In this document: one piece after another, positions 1 to 7,157 of the stretch
How the letters are laid out: the number at the start of each line of letters is the position of its first letter
Numbering within the stretch: position 1 is the first letter of the stretch
Assembly: GCA_018268545.1 (NCBI GenBank)
Contig: JAFDWI010000072.1
Coordinates: 1-14,375, forward strand
Origin: Actinomycetota bacterium
Lineage (GTDB): Bacteria; Actinomycetota; Acidimicrobiia; Acidimicrobiales; Iamiaceae
Direction: 5' to 3'
Length of the DNA stretch: 14,375 nt
Notes under the pieces: generated by a model
Database searches by the model: none
What the model was told of the DNA's origin: nothing
The model's input: the letters and a program-made list of their open reading frames with translations, nothing else
Position numbers and translations under genes: made by a program

Positions 1-2
1 AA

Positions 3-371
3 CCCCTGCAGCCTTGCGGTGACGACCCGGTGACCGGCTTCTACCGTGACGGCTGCTGCAACTCCGGTATCGAAGACCAGGGCCTCCACACGATCTGTGC
101 CGTGGTCACCGCGGAGTTCCTCGACCATCAACGCAGCATCGGAAACGACCTGTCCACGCCGATGCCGATCTACCACTTCCCGGGCCTGCAGCCCGGTGAT
201 CGATGGTGTGTCACCGCGGTGAACTGGCTACGTGCCCACCTCGATGGAAAGGCGGCACCCGTGGTCCTGGCCTCGACCCACATTCGTACCCTCGAGGTCG
301 TCCCGCTCGAGATCCTCAGCGCGTATTCGGTCGACGTGCCAACCGACCTCGGCGAACTCGGCGATCCCTGA
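3..371 (+). CDS. DUF2237 family protein, 5' end missing
   Basis: The reading frame is already open at the window edge, so the start codon and the first part of the protein lie outside. The visible part begins PLQPCGDDPVTGFYRDGCC, followed by SGIEDQGLHTICAVVT, GNDLSTPMP, FPGLQPGDRWC and LEVVPLEIL. These blocks are the hallmark of the small DUF2237 proteins: a Cys-rich PCG...GFYRDGCC start, a GNDLSTP block and a PGLxPGDRWC block. No biochemical role is established for this family. Four Cys residues are visible and could bind metal or do redox chemistry, but that is only a guess. The protein looks intact to its TGA stop at 369-371. It is followed by a repeat-bearing spacer, not by a co-transcribed gene. 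Family assignment is confident; function is unknown. Confidence 0.85.
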   Translation, partial: PLQPCGDDPVTGFYRDGCCNSGIEDQGLHTICAVVTAEFLDHQRSIGNDLSTPMPIYHFPGLQPGDRWCVTAVNWLRAHLDGKAAPVVLASTHIRTLEVVPLEILSAYSVDVPTDLGELGDP

Positions 372-378
372 CCCGCTG

Positions 379-448
379 CCACGCCACGCAACTCCACGCC
401 GAGCCACGCCACGCCATACCCCGCAACGCCGAGCCGAGCAGCGCCATG
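379..448. repeat. Degenerate pentanucleotide tandem repeat, 14 units
   Basis: Read in fives from 379, the spacer after the DUF2237 stop resolves into 14 consecutive pentamers. Their consensus is CCACG. Five units are exact (starting 379, 384, 394, 404 and 409); the rest differ by one or two bases, and nearly every unit begins with C. It lies 8 bp past the stop codon and ends about 60 bp before the predicted promoter of the next gene. It may be a decayed microsatellite; no regulatory role can be shown from the sequence. Confidence 0.6.
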
Positions 449-505
449 GCCTGCGCGACGTGGAGCGAAGTAGAGCGGGCGGCACTGCCCGTGGTCATGA
501 ACCGA

Positions 506-511
506 TAGGTT
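506..511 (+). promoter_or_regulatory. -10 element TAGGTT, probably giving a leaderless mRNA
   Basis: TAGGTT fits the actinobacterial -10 pattern TANNNT and ends exactly six bases before the ATG at 518, which would put transcription start on or next to the start codon. No convincing -35 box is seen 17-18 bp upstream. The same bases (GATAGG, 504-509) could be read as a weak Shine-Dalgarno site, so the two readings compete. Confidence 0.4.
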
Positions 512-517
512 CACCGG

Positions 518-2359
518 ATGCGCCCTCGCACGCGGGTCCTTGCGGCCACGATGGCCGTCACCGTCCTGATCGTCGCGGCCGGGGCGACCGTGTTCGCACC
601 GCGCACCCTCCACGCCGCCGGTCCGACCGGTGAGGTGCCCGTGTCGATCGCCGACCGGTACCTCACCGTGCGACCGCCGCTCGGGGACGTCACCGTCGTG
701 TCGATCGTCGGCGAATCGGCGCAGCGCAAACTCTTGGCGGCCACGCTGCAAGGCGTCGTCAACCGCTCCTCTGCGCGCATCTATCTGGTGGGCGCCGGTG
801 ACCCGAACGCCGACCAGCACTGGCTCGATGTGTATGCCGCCGCCGGGCTCATCCACATCACCGCGCACCTCGACCTCGACCAGGCGTTGGCGGCGTTCAA
901 GGGCGAGGTGTCGGGGTTCGTCGTCGCGTCCTACAGCGAACCGTGGACGATCGATACCGCCACTTCGGTGGCCGCCGAAGACCACGGGCTGGTCGCCACC
1001 GCCGATGAAGTCCCGATGCTCGAAGGCCTCGGCTTGACCGAGATCGCCGACCACGTCGGCCGCTGGAGCGACGCCGCGACCGCGTACGAACAGATTGCGG
1101 CACAGGTTCGCGGCCACCTCGCCTACCAGGGGCTCGCGATCGTCAAACCCGCCCAGAACGCGTTGCGTGATTTTCTGGTCCAGCAGGGGATCATGGCGAT
1201 CTCGACGCGACCGTCGGATGCCGATTACGACCGGATCATGCACCTGCTCGATCCGTACCCGAACTCCCATCCGGTGTACGGGTACGTGGCCGACAACGAC
1301 TCCGAGGAACTCACCGCGATCGTCCACCTTTCCCAGCAGGGTCGGTTCCTCGTTCCCACCGACACCACCGACAACCTGTCGTTCCACATCGCGGTGGCCG
1401 CGCATCGTCCCCGCGTGACCGTCCCGGGCGACAAGCGTCCGGTTGCCGCCTGCACGTCGTCGCAGGTGAACGTCGTCGTCGGGACGACCGACGGCGACAA
1501 CCTCGTCGCCGAGGAACAGAAGCTCCCCACATCGAGCGGGTGGGGGAGCACGAACCGTGGAACCCTTCCGATCGGTTGGGGGATCTCACCGGTCACGGCG
1601 ATCCTCATGCCCGCGATCTGGGACTCCTACGCGGCCACAGCAACCGACAACGACGAGATCGTGGGGATGATGGGCATGGGTTACACCGCCCCGAGCCTGT
1701 CCCCCGACCCGATGCCCTTCCTGGCCGATTCGGATCGGCTGAACGCGTTGCTCGGCATCCAGACCCATTGGACCCTCGATCTGGTGCTCGACAACCCTGC
1801 CTCGCCGGCGTGGAATGCGGTCGCGAACGCCGCTCGGTTCACCGGGTGGCAGCCGGGCGGTTACCTGCTCGACTATGACCATTACGGCGCGCCACCGGTG
1901 TTCTTCGGGGCGGGTGTGCCGGTCCTCACCTCACAGGCCACCAGGTACCTGGCCTCGCCGAGCGACATGGCCACACAGATCCAGGGGCTGATCGACACGC
2001 CGCCTGCGCAACGACCGCTCGTCAACCTGCTCCCCGCAACCTTGTGGAGCGCCAACTACGACGGGTTGGCATCGGCGCTGACGCCGTTGGTCGATTCGGG
2101 CAAACTCCGCCTGTTGACACCGCGTCAGGCGTGGGCGTGCCTCGCCGCGGCGGGCGTACGCGCGCCGACGACGACAACGCCGCCGAGCACGGCGACCGAC
2201 GTGACCACAAACACGACCACGACCACAACCGCGGCGAACCCGACGACCGCGGGGTCGACCCCGATCACGGCGATCGGCCCGCCTGCGGTGATACCGCCGT
2301 CGGCGCCAGCGGGACTTCCAGCCGCACCGCTCGGCGTCGTGCCCCGTTACGTGGGGTGA
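518..2359 (+). CDS. Secreted GxGYxYP-like putative glycan-active protein
   Basis: This 613-residue protein starts with a charged n-region and a hydrophobic stretch (about residues 7-28), a signal peptide probably cut near LHAA (31-34). The mature part shows LAATLQGVVNR (73-83) followed by an IYLVG strand, typical of the N-terminal half of GxGYxYP proteins. It then shows TTDGDN (323-328) and GMGYTAP (386-392), which I read as the family's DGDN and name-giving motifs, the latter with Ala in place of the second Tyr. GxGYxYP proteins are regarded as putative glycoside hydrolases; the substrate is not known. After residue 550 comes a Thr/Pro-rich tail with runs of Thr, then a hydrophobic Pro-rich end with no LPXTG motif and no clear membrane anchor. 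The protein is therefore probably released or held by the tail. The ATG at 518 gives the complete signal peptide. Secretion is confident; family is moderately so. Confidence 0.65.
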   Translation: MRPRTRVLAATMAVTVLIVAAGATVFAPRTLHAAGPTGEVPVSIADRYLTVRPPLGDVTVVSIVGESAQRKLLAATLQGVVNRSSARIYLVGAGDPNADQHWLDVYAAAGLIHITAHLDLDQALAAFKGEVSGFVVASYSEPWTIDTATSVAAEDHGLVATADEVPMLEGLGLTEIADHVGRWSDAATAYEQIAAQVRGHLAYQGLAIVKPAQNALRDFLVQQGIMAISTRPSDADYDRIMHLLDPYPNSHPVYGYVADNDSEELTAIVHLSQQGRFLVPTDTTDNLSFHIAVAAHRPRVTVPGDKRPVAACTSSQVNVVVGTTDGDNLVAEEQKLPTSSGWGSTNRGTLPIGWGISPVTAILMPAIWDSYAATATDNDEIVGMMGMGYTAPSLSPDPMPFLADSDRLNALLGIQTHWTLDLVLDNPASPAWNAVANAARFTGWQPGGYLLDYDHYGAPPVFFGAGVPVLTSQATRYLASPSDMATQIQGLIDTPPAQRPLVNLLPATLWSANYDGLASALTPLVDSGKLRLLTPRQAWACLAAAGVRAPTTTTPPSTATDVTTNTTTTTTAANPTTAGSTPITAIGPPAVIPPSAPAGLPAAPLGVVPRYVG

Positions 2360-2451
2360 CGGTCGAGGGCACCGGGCCGTACGAACGGTTCGTACCCGCC
2401 CTGGGCGACCGCACCGACCCCGGCCGAGCAGACGATGGTCCCGCGGCCGTC

Positions 2452-2481
2452 TTGCACCGGACTCGAAGGAGTTTCTAAGGT
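2452..2481 (+). promoter_or_regulatory. Probable str operon promoter (TTGCAC-N18-TAAGGT)
   Basis: A -35 box TTGCAC (2452-2457) and a -10 box TAAGGT (2476-2481) are separated by 18 bp, close to the housekeeping sigma consensus of actinobacteria. The implied start near 2488 leaves a leader of about 60 nt before rpsL, with a GAAAGG ribosome binding site at 2537-2542. It is the best promoter match in the window and sits where a strong ribosomal-protein promoter is expected. Confidence 0.6.
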
Positions 2482-2548
2482 AGTCCGTCGGCCATGCCGG
2501 TCGGTGGATCCCGGCCGCGCCTGAGTACGTCGTTTCGAAAGGTACATG

Positions 2549-2920
2549 GTGCCCACCATCCAGCAGCTGGTCCGCAAGGGCCGAACGTCCAAGACGCGTG
2601 AGAGCAAGACGCCGGCCCTCAAGGGCGCGCCCCAGCGTCGCGGCGTGTGCACCCGTGTGTACACCCACACCCCGAAGAAGCCGAACTCCGCGCTGCGCAA
2701 GGTCGCCCGTGTTCGTCTGTCGACCGGTGTCGAGGTGACCGCCTACATCCCCGGTGAGGGCCACAACCTCCAGGAGCACTCGATCGTGTTGGTGCGCGGT
2801 GGCCGTGTACGCGACCTTCCCGGTGTGCGCTACAAGGTCATCCGGGGCACCCTCGACACCTCCGGGGTGAAGGACCGCAAGCAGGCGCGCAGTCGTTACG
2901 GCGCGAAGAAGGAGAACTGA
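2549..2920 (+). CDS. rpsL: 30S ribosomal protein S12
   Basis: S12 lies at the decoding centre of the 30S subunit and tunes accuracy. The GTG at 2549 gives the canonical start MPTIQQLVRKGR and sits 6 nt after GAAAGG; an ATG one codon upstream (2546) would be only 3 nt away, so GTG is preferred. The protein has 123 residues and aligns without gaps to Mycobacterium tuberculosis S12 from memory. The RRGVCTRVYT block and the TPKKPNSALRK loop with Lys43 are intact. Position 88, in the loop GGRVRDLPGVRY, is Arg (codon CGC, 2810-2812) where most bacteria have Lys; K88R is a classic streptomycin-resistance change. His replaces Thr at position 40. It is the first gene of the str operon, and its last codons supply the AAGGAG site used by rpsG. 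Confidence 0.97.
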   Translation: MPTIQQLVRKGRTSKTRESKTPALKGAPQRRGVCTRVYTHTPKKPNSALRKVARVRLSTGVEVTAYIPGEGHNLQEHSIVLVRGGRVRDLPGVRYKVIRGTLDTSGVKDRKQARSRYGAKKEN

Positions 2921-2921
2921 C

Positions 2922-3392
2922 GTGCCCCGCAAAGGTCCCGCACCGCGCCGGATGCTCATGCCCGACCCGATCTACCAGTCGCTGCTGGTGACCCAGGTCG
3001 TCAACAAGGTCCTGCTCCACGGGAAGCGCTCGACCGCCGAGCGCATCGTGTACGCCGCACTCGAGTCGGTCGACGCGCGTGCCGAAGGCGACCCGTTGTC
3101 CACCCTGAAGAAGGCGGTCGACAACGTCAAGCCGACGCTCGAGGTCAAGAGCCGTCGCGTCGGTGGCGCGACCTACCAGGTGCCGATCGAGGTCAAGCCG
3201 CGTCGTGCCAACACTTTGGCCATCCGCTGGCTGGTCGGCTACTCGCGTCAGCGTCGCGAAAAGTCGATGGCGGAACGTCTCGCGAACGAGATCCTCGATG
3301 CGGCGAACGGCGTCGGCGCTTCGGTGAAGCGTCGCGAAGACATGCACAAGATGGCCGAATCGAACAAGGCCTTCGCCCACTACCGCTGGTAG
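2922..3392 (+). CDS. rpsG: 30S ribosomal protein S7
   Basis: S7 is a primary assembly protein of the 30S head that contacts 16S rRNA and the E-site tRNA. The 156 residues are the normal length. Typical blocks are visible: MPRKGPAPRR at the start, NKVLLHGKRSTAERIVY, YQVPIEVKPRR, WLVGYSRQR and the C-terminal MHKMAESNKAFAHYRW. The GTG start lies one base after the rpsL stop and 7 nt after AAGGAG (2909-2914), which is embedded in the end of rpsL, so translation of the two genes is probably coupled. In other bacteria S7 also acts as a repressor of its own operon; no such site can be demonstrated here. Confidence 0.97.
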   Translation: MPRKGPAPRRMLMPDPIYQSLLVTQVVNKVLLHGKRSTAERIVYAALESVDARAEGDPLSTLKKAVDNVKPTLEVKSRRVGGATYQVPIEVKPRRANTLAIRWLVGYSRQRREKSMAERLANEILDAANGVGASVKRREDMHKMAESNKAFAHYRW

Positions 3393-3403
3393 GCGACGGA
3401 CCG

Positions 3404-3420
3404 GTCCGCGACGAGCGGAC
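3404..3420 (+). other. Small hairpin in the rpsG-fusA spacer
   Basis: GTCCGC (3404-3409) and GCGGAC (3415-3420) form a perfect 6-bp stem with a 5-nt loop, starting 11 nt after the rpsG stop. It overlaps the palindrome GGACCGGTCC at 3398-3407. There is no T-tract, so a full terminator is unlikely within this operon; a processing site or partial attenuator is possible. The rest of the 109-bp spacer shows no clear promoter. Confidence 0.3.
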
Positions 3421-3501
3421 GACCGATGTGAACGAAGCCGCTCGGACCCCGCTGCGTCCGACGAAACCGCAACGACCCACCCTCTTTCGAGAAGAACGAA
3501 A

Positions 3502-5583
3502 ATGCCCCAGTACGTAACCCTGGACAAGTACCGCAACATCGGGATCATGGCCCACATCGACGCGGGCAAGACCACCACGACCGAGCGGATCCTGTACTAC
3601 ACGGGCAAGACCTACAAGATCGGTGAGGTCCACGAGGGCGCCGCGGTCATGGACCACATGGTCCAGGAGCAGGAGCGGGGCATCACGATCACCTCCGCGG
3701 CGACGACCACGTTCTGGCGTGACCACCGCATCAACATCATCGACACGCCCGGCCACGTCGACTTCACCGTCGAGGTCGAGCGGTCGCTGCGGGTGCTCGA
3801 CGGTGCCGTCGCGATCTTCGACGGCGTCGCAGGCGTGGAACCCCAGACCGAGACGGTGTGGCGCCAGGCGGACAAGTACCACGTACCGCGCATGTGTTTC
3901 GTGAACAAGCTGGACCGCATGGGCGCCGACTTCTTCGCTGCCGAAGCGTCGATCCGTGACCGCCTCGACGCGACCACCGCGGTGCTCCAGCTCCCGATCG
4001 GCGCCGAGGGCGACTTCGCCGGGCTCGTCGACATCGTCGAGATGAAGGCGCTGATCTGGCACAACGAGGACCTGGGCGCCACCTTCGACGTCACCGACAT
4101 CCCCGCCGACCTCGCCGACCAGGCTGCCGAGTACCACGCGAAGCTCATCGACGTACTGAGCGAGTTCGACGAGGACGTCCTCGAGAAGTTCGTGGGTGAA
4201 GAGGAGATCTCCGCCGCCGACCTGCGCAAGGCGATCCGGAACGGCACCCTGAACCACGGGCTCGTGCCGGTGTTGTGCGGGTCGTCGTTCAAGAACAAGG
4301 GTGTGCAGCCCCTGCTCGACGCCGTCGTCGACTACCTGCCGTCGCCCATCGACATTCCCGCGATCAAGGGCAACGACCCCAAGTCGGGTGCCGACATCGA
4401 GCGTCACCCGGACCCGAAGGAACCCTTCGCGGCACTGGCCTTCAAGATCGTCGGCGACCCGCACGGCAAGCTCACGTATTTCCGGGTCTACTCGGGCAAG
4501 CTGGAGAAGGGTTCCCAGGTTCTCAACACCCGCTCCGATTCCAAGGAGCGGGTCGGCCGACTGTTGCTCATGCACGCGAACCAGCGTGAAGACCTCGAGT
4601 TCGTGGAAGCCGGCGACATCGTGGCAGGCATCGGGCTGAAGAACACCCGGACCGGTGACACACTCTGTGATCCTGCCAACCCGATCGTGCTGGAGGAACT
4701 CGAGTTCCCCGAACCGGTCATCCAGCTCGCGGTCGAACCCAAGACCAAGGACGACCAGGACAAGCTCTCGAAGGCCCTGTACTCGTTGTCCGAGGAAGAC
4801 CCGACCTTCCGGGTGCACACCGACGAAGAGACCGGTCAGACCGTGATCGCCGGGATGGGTGAGTTGCACCTCGAGGTGATCGTCGACCGCATGCTGCGTG
4901 AGTTCAACGTGGACGCGACCGTGGGCAAGCCCCAGGTCGCCTACCGCGAGACGATCACCCAGAAGGTGGAGAAGCTCGTCTACCGCCACGTCAAGCAGAC
5001 CGGCGGTTCGGGCCAGTTCGCGCACGTCGTCATCGACATCGAACCGACGGGCCCCGGCGGTGGGTACGCGTTCGAGGACAAGATCACCGGTGGGCGTATC
5101 CCCAAGGAATACATCCCTTCGGTCGACCAGGGCATCCAGGCCGCGCTGACCTCGGGTGTGCTCGCCGGCTTCCCGATGGTGGACGTGAAGGCGACGCTCA
5201 CCGACGGTTCGTTCCACGACGTCGACTCGTCGGAAATGGCGTTCAAGATCGCCGGGACGATGGCGTTCAAGGAAGCTGCCCGCAAGGCGAAGCCCGTGAT
5301 CCTCGAGCCGATCATGGCCGTCGAGGTCGTCACACCCGAGGAGTACATGGGCGATGTCATGGGCGACCTGAACTCGCGCCGTGGCCGGGTCGGCGGGATG
5401 GAGCAGCGAGGCAACTCGCATGTCGTCCGTGCCGAAGTCCCGTTGTCGGAGATGTTCGGGTACGCTACCGACCTGCGTTCGCGCACCCAGGGTCGTGCTG
5501 TCTACACCATGCAGTTCGACTCGTACCAGCAAGCCCCCCAGACGATCCAAGACGAGATCGTTGCCCGCGTCCGCGGTGTCTGA
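3502..5583 (+). CDS. fusA: Translation elongation factor G
   Basis: EF-G is the GTPase that drives tRNA-mRNA translocation and, with ribosome recycling factor, splits ribosomes. The 693-residue protein shows the G1 P-loop AHIDAGKT (17-24), switch region RGITITSAA, G3 DTPGH (81-85) and G4 NKLD (135-138), followed by domains II-V. Domain IV begins around the YRETIT block, and GGRIPKEYIPSVDQGI is typical of it. The C-terminal GYATDLRSRTQGRAVYTMQF block is standard for canonical bacterial EF-G, as opposed to the divergent EF-G2 or the TetM-type proteins. The start is preceded by a modest AGAAG at 3490-3494, 7 nt from the ATG. Codons are mostly C-ending (GGC, ACC, GAC, CTC), the expected pattern for a highly expressed gene here and a useful contrast to tuf. 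No resistance-type substitution was identified with confidence. Confidence 0.98.
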   Translation: MPQYVTLDKYRNIGIMAHIDAGKTTTTERILYYTGKTYKIGEVHEGAAVMDHMVQEQERGITITSAATTTFWRDHRINIIDTPGHVDFTVEVERSLRVLDGAVAIFDGVAGVEPQTETVWRQADKYHVPRMCFVNKLDRMGADFFAAEASIRDRLDATTAVLQLPIGAEGDFAGLVDIVEMKALIWHNEDLGATFDVTDIPADLADQAAEYHAKLIDVLSEFDEDVLEKFVGEEEISAADLRKAIRNGTLNHGLVPVLCGSSFKNKGVQPLLDAVVDYLPSPIDIPAIKGNDPKSGADIERHPDPKEPFAALAFKIVGDPHGKLTYFRVYSGKLEKGSQVLNTRSDSKERVGRLLLMHANQREDLEFVEAGDIVAGIGLKNTRTGDTLCDPANPIVLEELEFPEPVIQLAVEPKTKDDQDKLSKALYSLSEEDPTFRVHTDEETGQTVIAGMGELHLEVIVDRMLREFNVDATVGKPQVAYRETITQKVEKLVYRHVKQTGGSGQFAHVVIDIEPTGPGGGYAFEDKITGGRIPKEYIPSVDQGIQAALTSGVLAGFPMVDVKATLTDGSFHDVDSSEMAFKIAGTMAFKEAARKAKPVILEPIMAVEVVTPEEYMGDVMGDLNSRRGRVGGMEQRGNSHVVRAEVPLSEMFGYATDLRSRTQGRAVYTMQFDSYQQAPQTIQDEIVARVRGV

Positions 5584-5620
5584 CCCCACCAACCCCTGAG
5601 AATCCCAGGAGATTTTTGTC

Positions 5621-6808
5621 ATGGCGAAGGAAAAGTTCGAGCGTAACAAGCCGCATTTGAATGTGGGGACGATGGGGCATGTGGATCATGGGAAGACGAC
5701 GTTGACGGCGGCGATCACGAAGGTGTTGCATGAGGCGAATCCTGCTTCGGCGTTCACGGATTTCGAGAACATCGACAAGGCGCCGGAGGAGCGGCAGCGG
5801 GGGATCACGATCAATATTTCGCATGTGGAGTATGAGACGGAGGCTCGTCATTATGCGCATGTGGATATGCCGGGGCACGCGGATTACATCAAGAACATGA
5901 TCACGGGTGCGGCGCAGATCGATGGGGCGATTCTGGTGGTCGCGGCGACGGATGGGCCGATGGCGCAGACGCGGGAGCATGTGGTTCTTGCGCGTCAGGT
6001 GGGTGTTCCGTCGATTGTCGTGGCGTTGAACAAGGTGGACATGGTGGATGATGAGGAGTTGTTGGAGTTGGTGGAGGTCGAGGTTCGTGATCTTCTGAAC
6101 GAGTACGAGTTCCCGGGTGATGACACGCCGGTGGTTGCGGTGTCGGCGTTGAAGGCTCTGGAGGGTGATGCGGGGGCGATGGCGCAGGTGCAGGCGTTGA
6201 TGGATGCGGTGGATTCGTATGTGCCGCAGCCGGTGCGTGATCTGGACAAGCCGTTCTTGATGCCGATCGAGGATGTGTTTTCGATCACGGGTCGTGGGAC
6301 GGTTGTGACGGGGAAGGTGGAGCAGGGTGTGGTGCACACCTCTGATGAGGTGGAGATCGTGGGGATCCGTCCGACGGAGAAGACGACGGTGACGGGTGTG
6401 GAGATGTTCCGGAAGTTGTTGGATGAGGGTCAGGCTGGGGACAACATCGGGGTGTTGTTGCGTGGGACGAAGAAGGATGAGGTGGAGCGTGGTCAGGTGT
6501 TGGCTGCGCCGGGGTCGATCACACCGCACACGAACTTTGAGGCGCAGGTGTATGTGTTGACGAAGGATGAGGGTGGGCGTCACAAGCCGTTTTTCGGGAA
6601 TTATCGGCCGCAGTTCTATTTTCGGACGACGGATGTGACGGGTGCGATCACGTTGCCGGCGGGTACGGAGATGTGTATGCCGGGTGACAACACCGAGATG
6701 ACGGTGGAGTTGATCCATCCGATCGCGATGGATGAGGGGTTGCGGTTCGCGATTCGTGAGGGTGGCCGGACCGTGGGCGCGGGACGCGTCACCAAAATCC
6801 TCAAGTAA
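5621..6808 (+). CDS. tuf: Translation elongation factor Tu, with atypical codon usage
   Basis: EF-Tu carries aminoacyl-tRNA to the ribosomal A site as a GTP complex. The 395 residues include GHVDHGKT (19-26), RGITIN (60-65), DMPGH (82-86, with Met where E. coli has Cys81), NKVD (137-140) and the canonical end EGGRTVGAGRVTKILK. AGGAGA at 5607-5612 lies 8 nt before the ATG, and the fusA stop is 37 bp upstream. The protein is intact and ordinary, but the coding style is not. Thr is almost always ACG, Leu mostly TTG, Gly GGG or GGT, Asp GAT and His CAT. GGC occurs only at codons 382 and 386 and CTC only at codon 394, so the local dialect returns abruptly at about position 6764. The surrounding genes prefer GGC, ACC, GAC and CTC/CTG. 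This looks like replacement of most of the gene by recombination, either from another tuf copy or from a different organism. Confidence 0.98.
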   Translation: MAKEKFERNKPHLNVGTMGHVDHGKTTLTAAITKVLHEANPASAFTDFENIDKAPEERQRGITINISHVEYETEARHYAHVDMPGHADYIKNMITGAAQIDGAILVVAATDGPMAQTREHVVLARQVGVPSIVVALNKVDMVDDEELLELVEVEVRDLLNEYEFPGDDTPVVAVSALKALEGDAGAMAQVQALMDAVDSYVPQPVRDLDKPFLMPIEDVFSITGRGTVVTGKVEQGVVHTSDEVEIVGIRPTEKTTVTGVEMFRKLLDEGQAGDNIGVLLRGTKKDEVERGQVLAAPGSITPHTNFEAQVYVLTKDEGGRHKPFFGNYRPQFYFRTTDVTGAITLPAGTEMCMPGDNTEMTVELIHPIAMDEGLRFAIREGGRTVGAGRVTKILK

Positions 6809-6822
6809 GAATCGAGCGAGCG

Positions 6823-7146
6823 ATGGCTGAGCCCAAGCAGAAGATCCGGATCCGCCTCAAGGCCTATGACCACGAGGTGATCGACCAGTCCACCAAGAAG
6901 ATCGTCGAGACGGTGCTGCGCACCGACGCGACGATCCGTGGGCCGGTGCCGCTTCCCACCGAGAAGCACCGCTACACGGTGATCCGGTCGCCGCACAAGG
7001 ACAAGGACAGCCGCGAGCACTTCGAGATGCGGATCCACAAGCGTCTGCTCGACATCCTCGGCCCGTCCCAGAAGACCGTCGATTCGTTGCAGCGCCTGGA
7101 CCTCCCGGCCGGGGTCGAAGTGGAGATCAAGCTCCAGACCGCTTGA
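6823..7146 (+). CDS. rpsJ: 30S ribosomal protein S10
   Basis: S10 is a 30S head protein and, as NusE, a partner of NusB in antitermination complexes. The 107 residues show QKIRIRLKAYDHEVID, GPVPLPTEK, VIRSPHKDKDSREHFEMR, HKRLLDIL and the closing DLPAGVEVEI block, all characteristic. The N-terminus MAEPK is slightly longer than usual. The ATG lies 14 bp after the tuf stop with only a weak GAG-type ribosome binding site, so it probably depends on read-through from tuf. In most actinobacteria rpsJ heads the S10 operon; here it ends a str-type operon, and a convergent gene lies 20 bp downstream, so rplC and its usual followers must be elsewhere. Confidence 0.97.
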   Translation: MAEPKQKIRIRLKAYDHEVIDQSTKKIVETVLRTDATIRGPVPLPTEKHRYTVIRSPHKDKDSREHFEMRIHKRLLDILGPSQKTVDSLQRLDLPAGVEVEIKLQTA

Positions 7147-7157
7147 TGGTCCGATCG

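Noticed and set aside
379..448. CRISPR-like array
   Set aside because: Units are only five bases long with no spacers and no cas genes; it is a simple tandem repeat.
170..1405. Open frame of 411 codons on the - strand across the DUF2237 end and the GxGYxYP gene
   Set aside because: Spans two unrelated + strand coding regions and the pentamer repeat; low-complexity Arg/Gly/Val composition.
2260..2478. Possible frameshifted LPXTG anchor after the Thr-rich tail of the GxGYxYP protein
   Set aside because: The other forward frame through 2478 encodes neither an LPXTG-like motif nor a hydrophobic segment, so a lost anchor is not supported.
2482..2545. S7-type autoregulatory structure or attenuator in the rpsL leader
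   Set aside because: The leader has CGGCC/GGCCG complementarity, but any GC-rich 60-mer does; no recognisable S7-binding fold could be argued by eye.
3193..5649. Open frame of 818 codons on the - strand across fusA
   Set aside because: It mirrors fusA, an unmistakable EF-G gene, and its composition (runs of Asp, Val, Leu, Arg, Gly) is what GC-rich antisense frames give. No domain is recognisable.
5465..6718. Open frame of 417 codons on the - strand across tuf
   Set aside because: Composition is dominated by His, Arg and Leu, the mirror of the G/T-ending codons of tuf. It is a by-product of the odd codon usage, not a gene.
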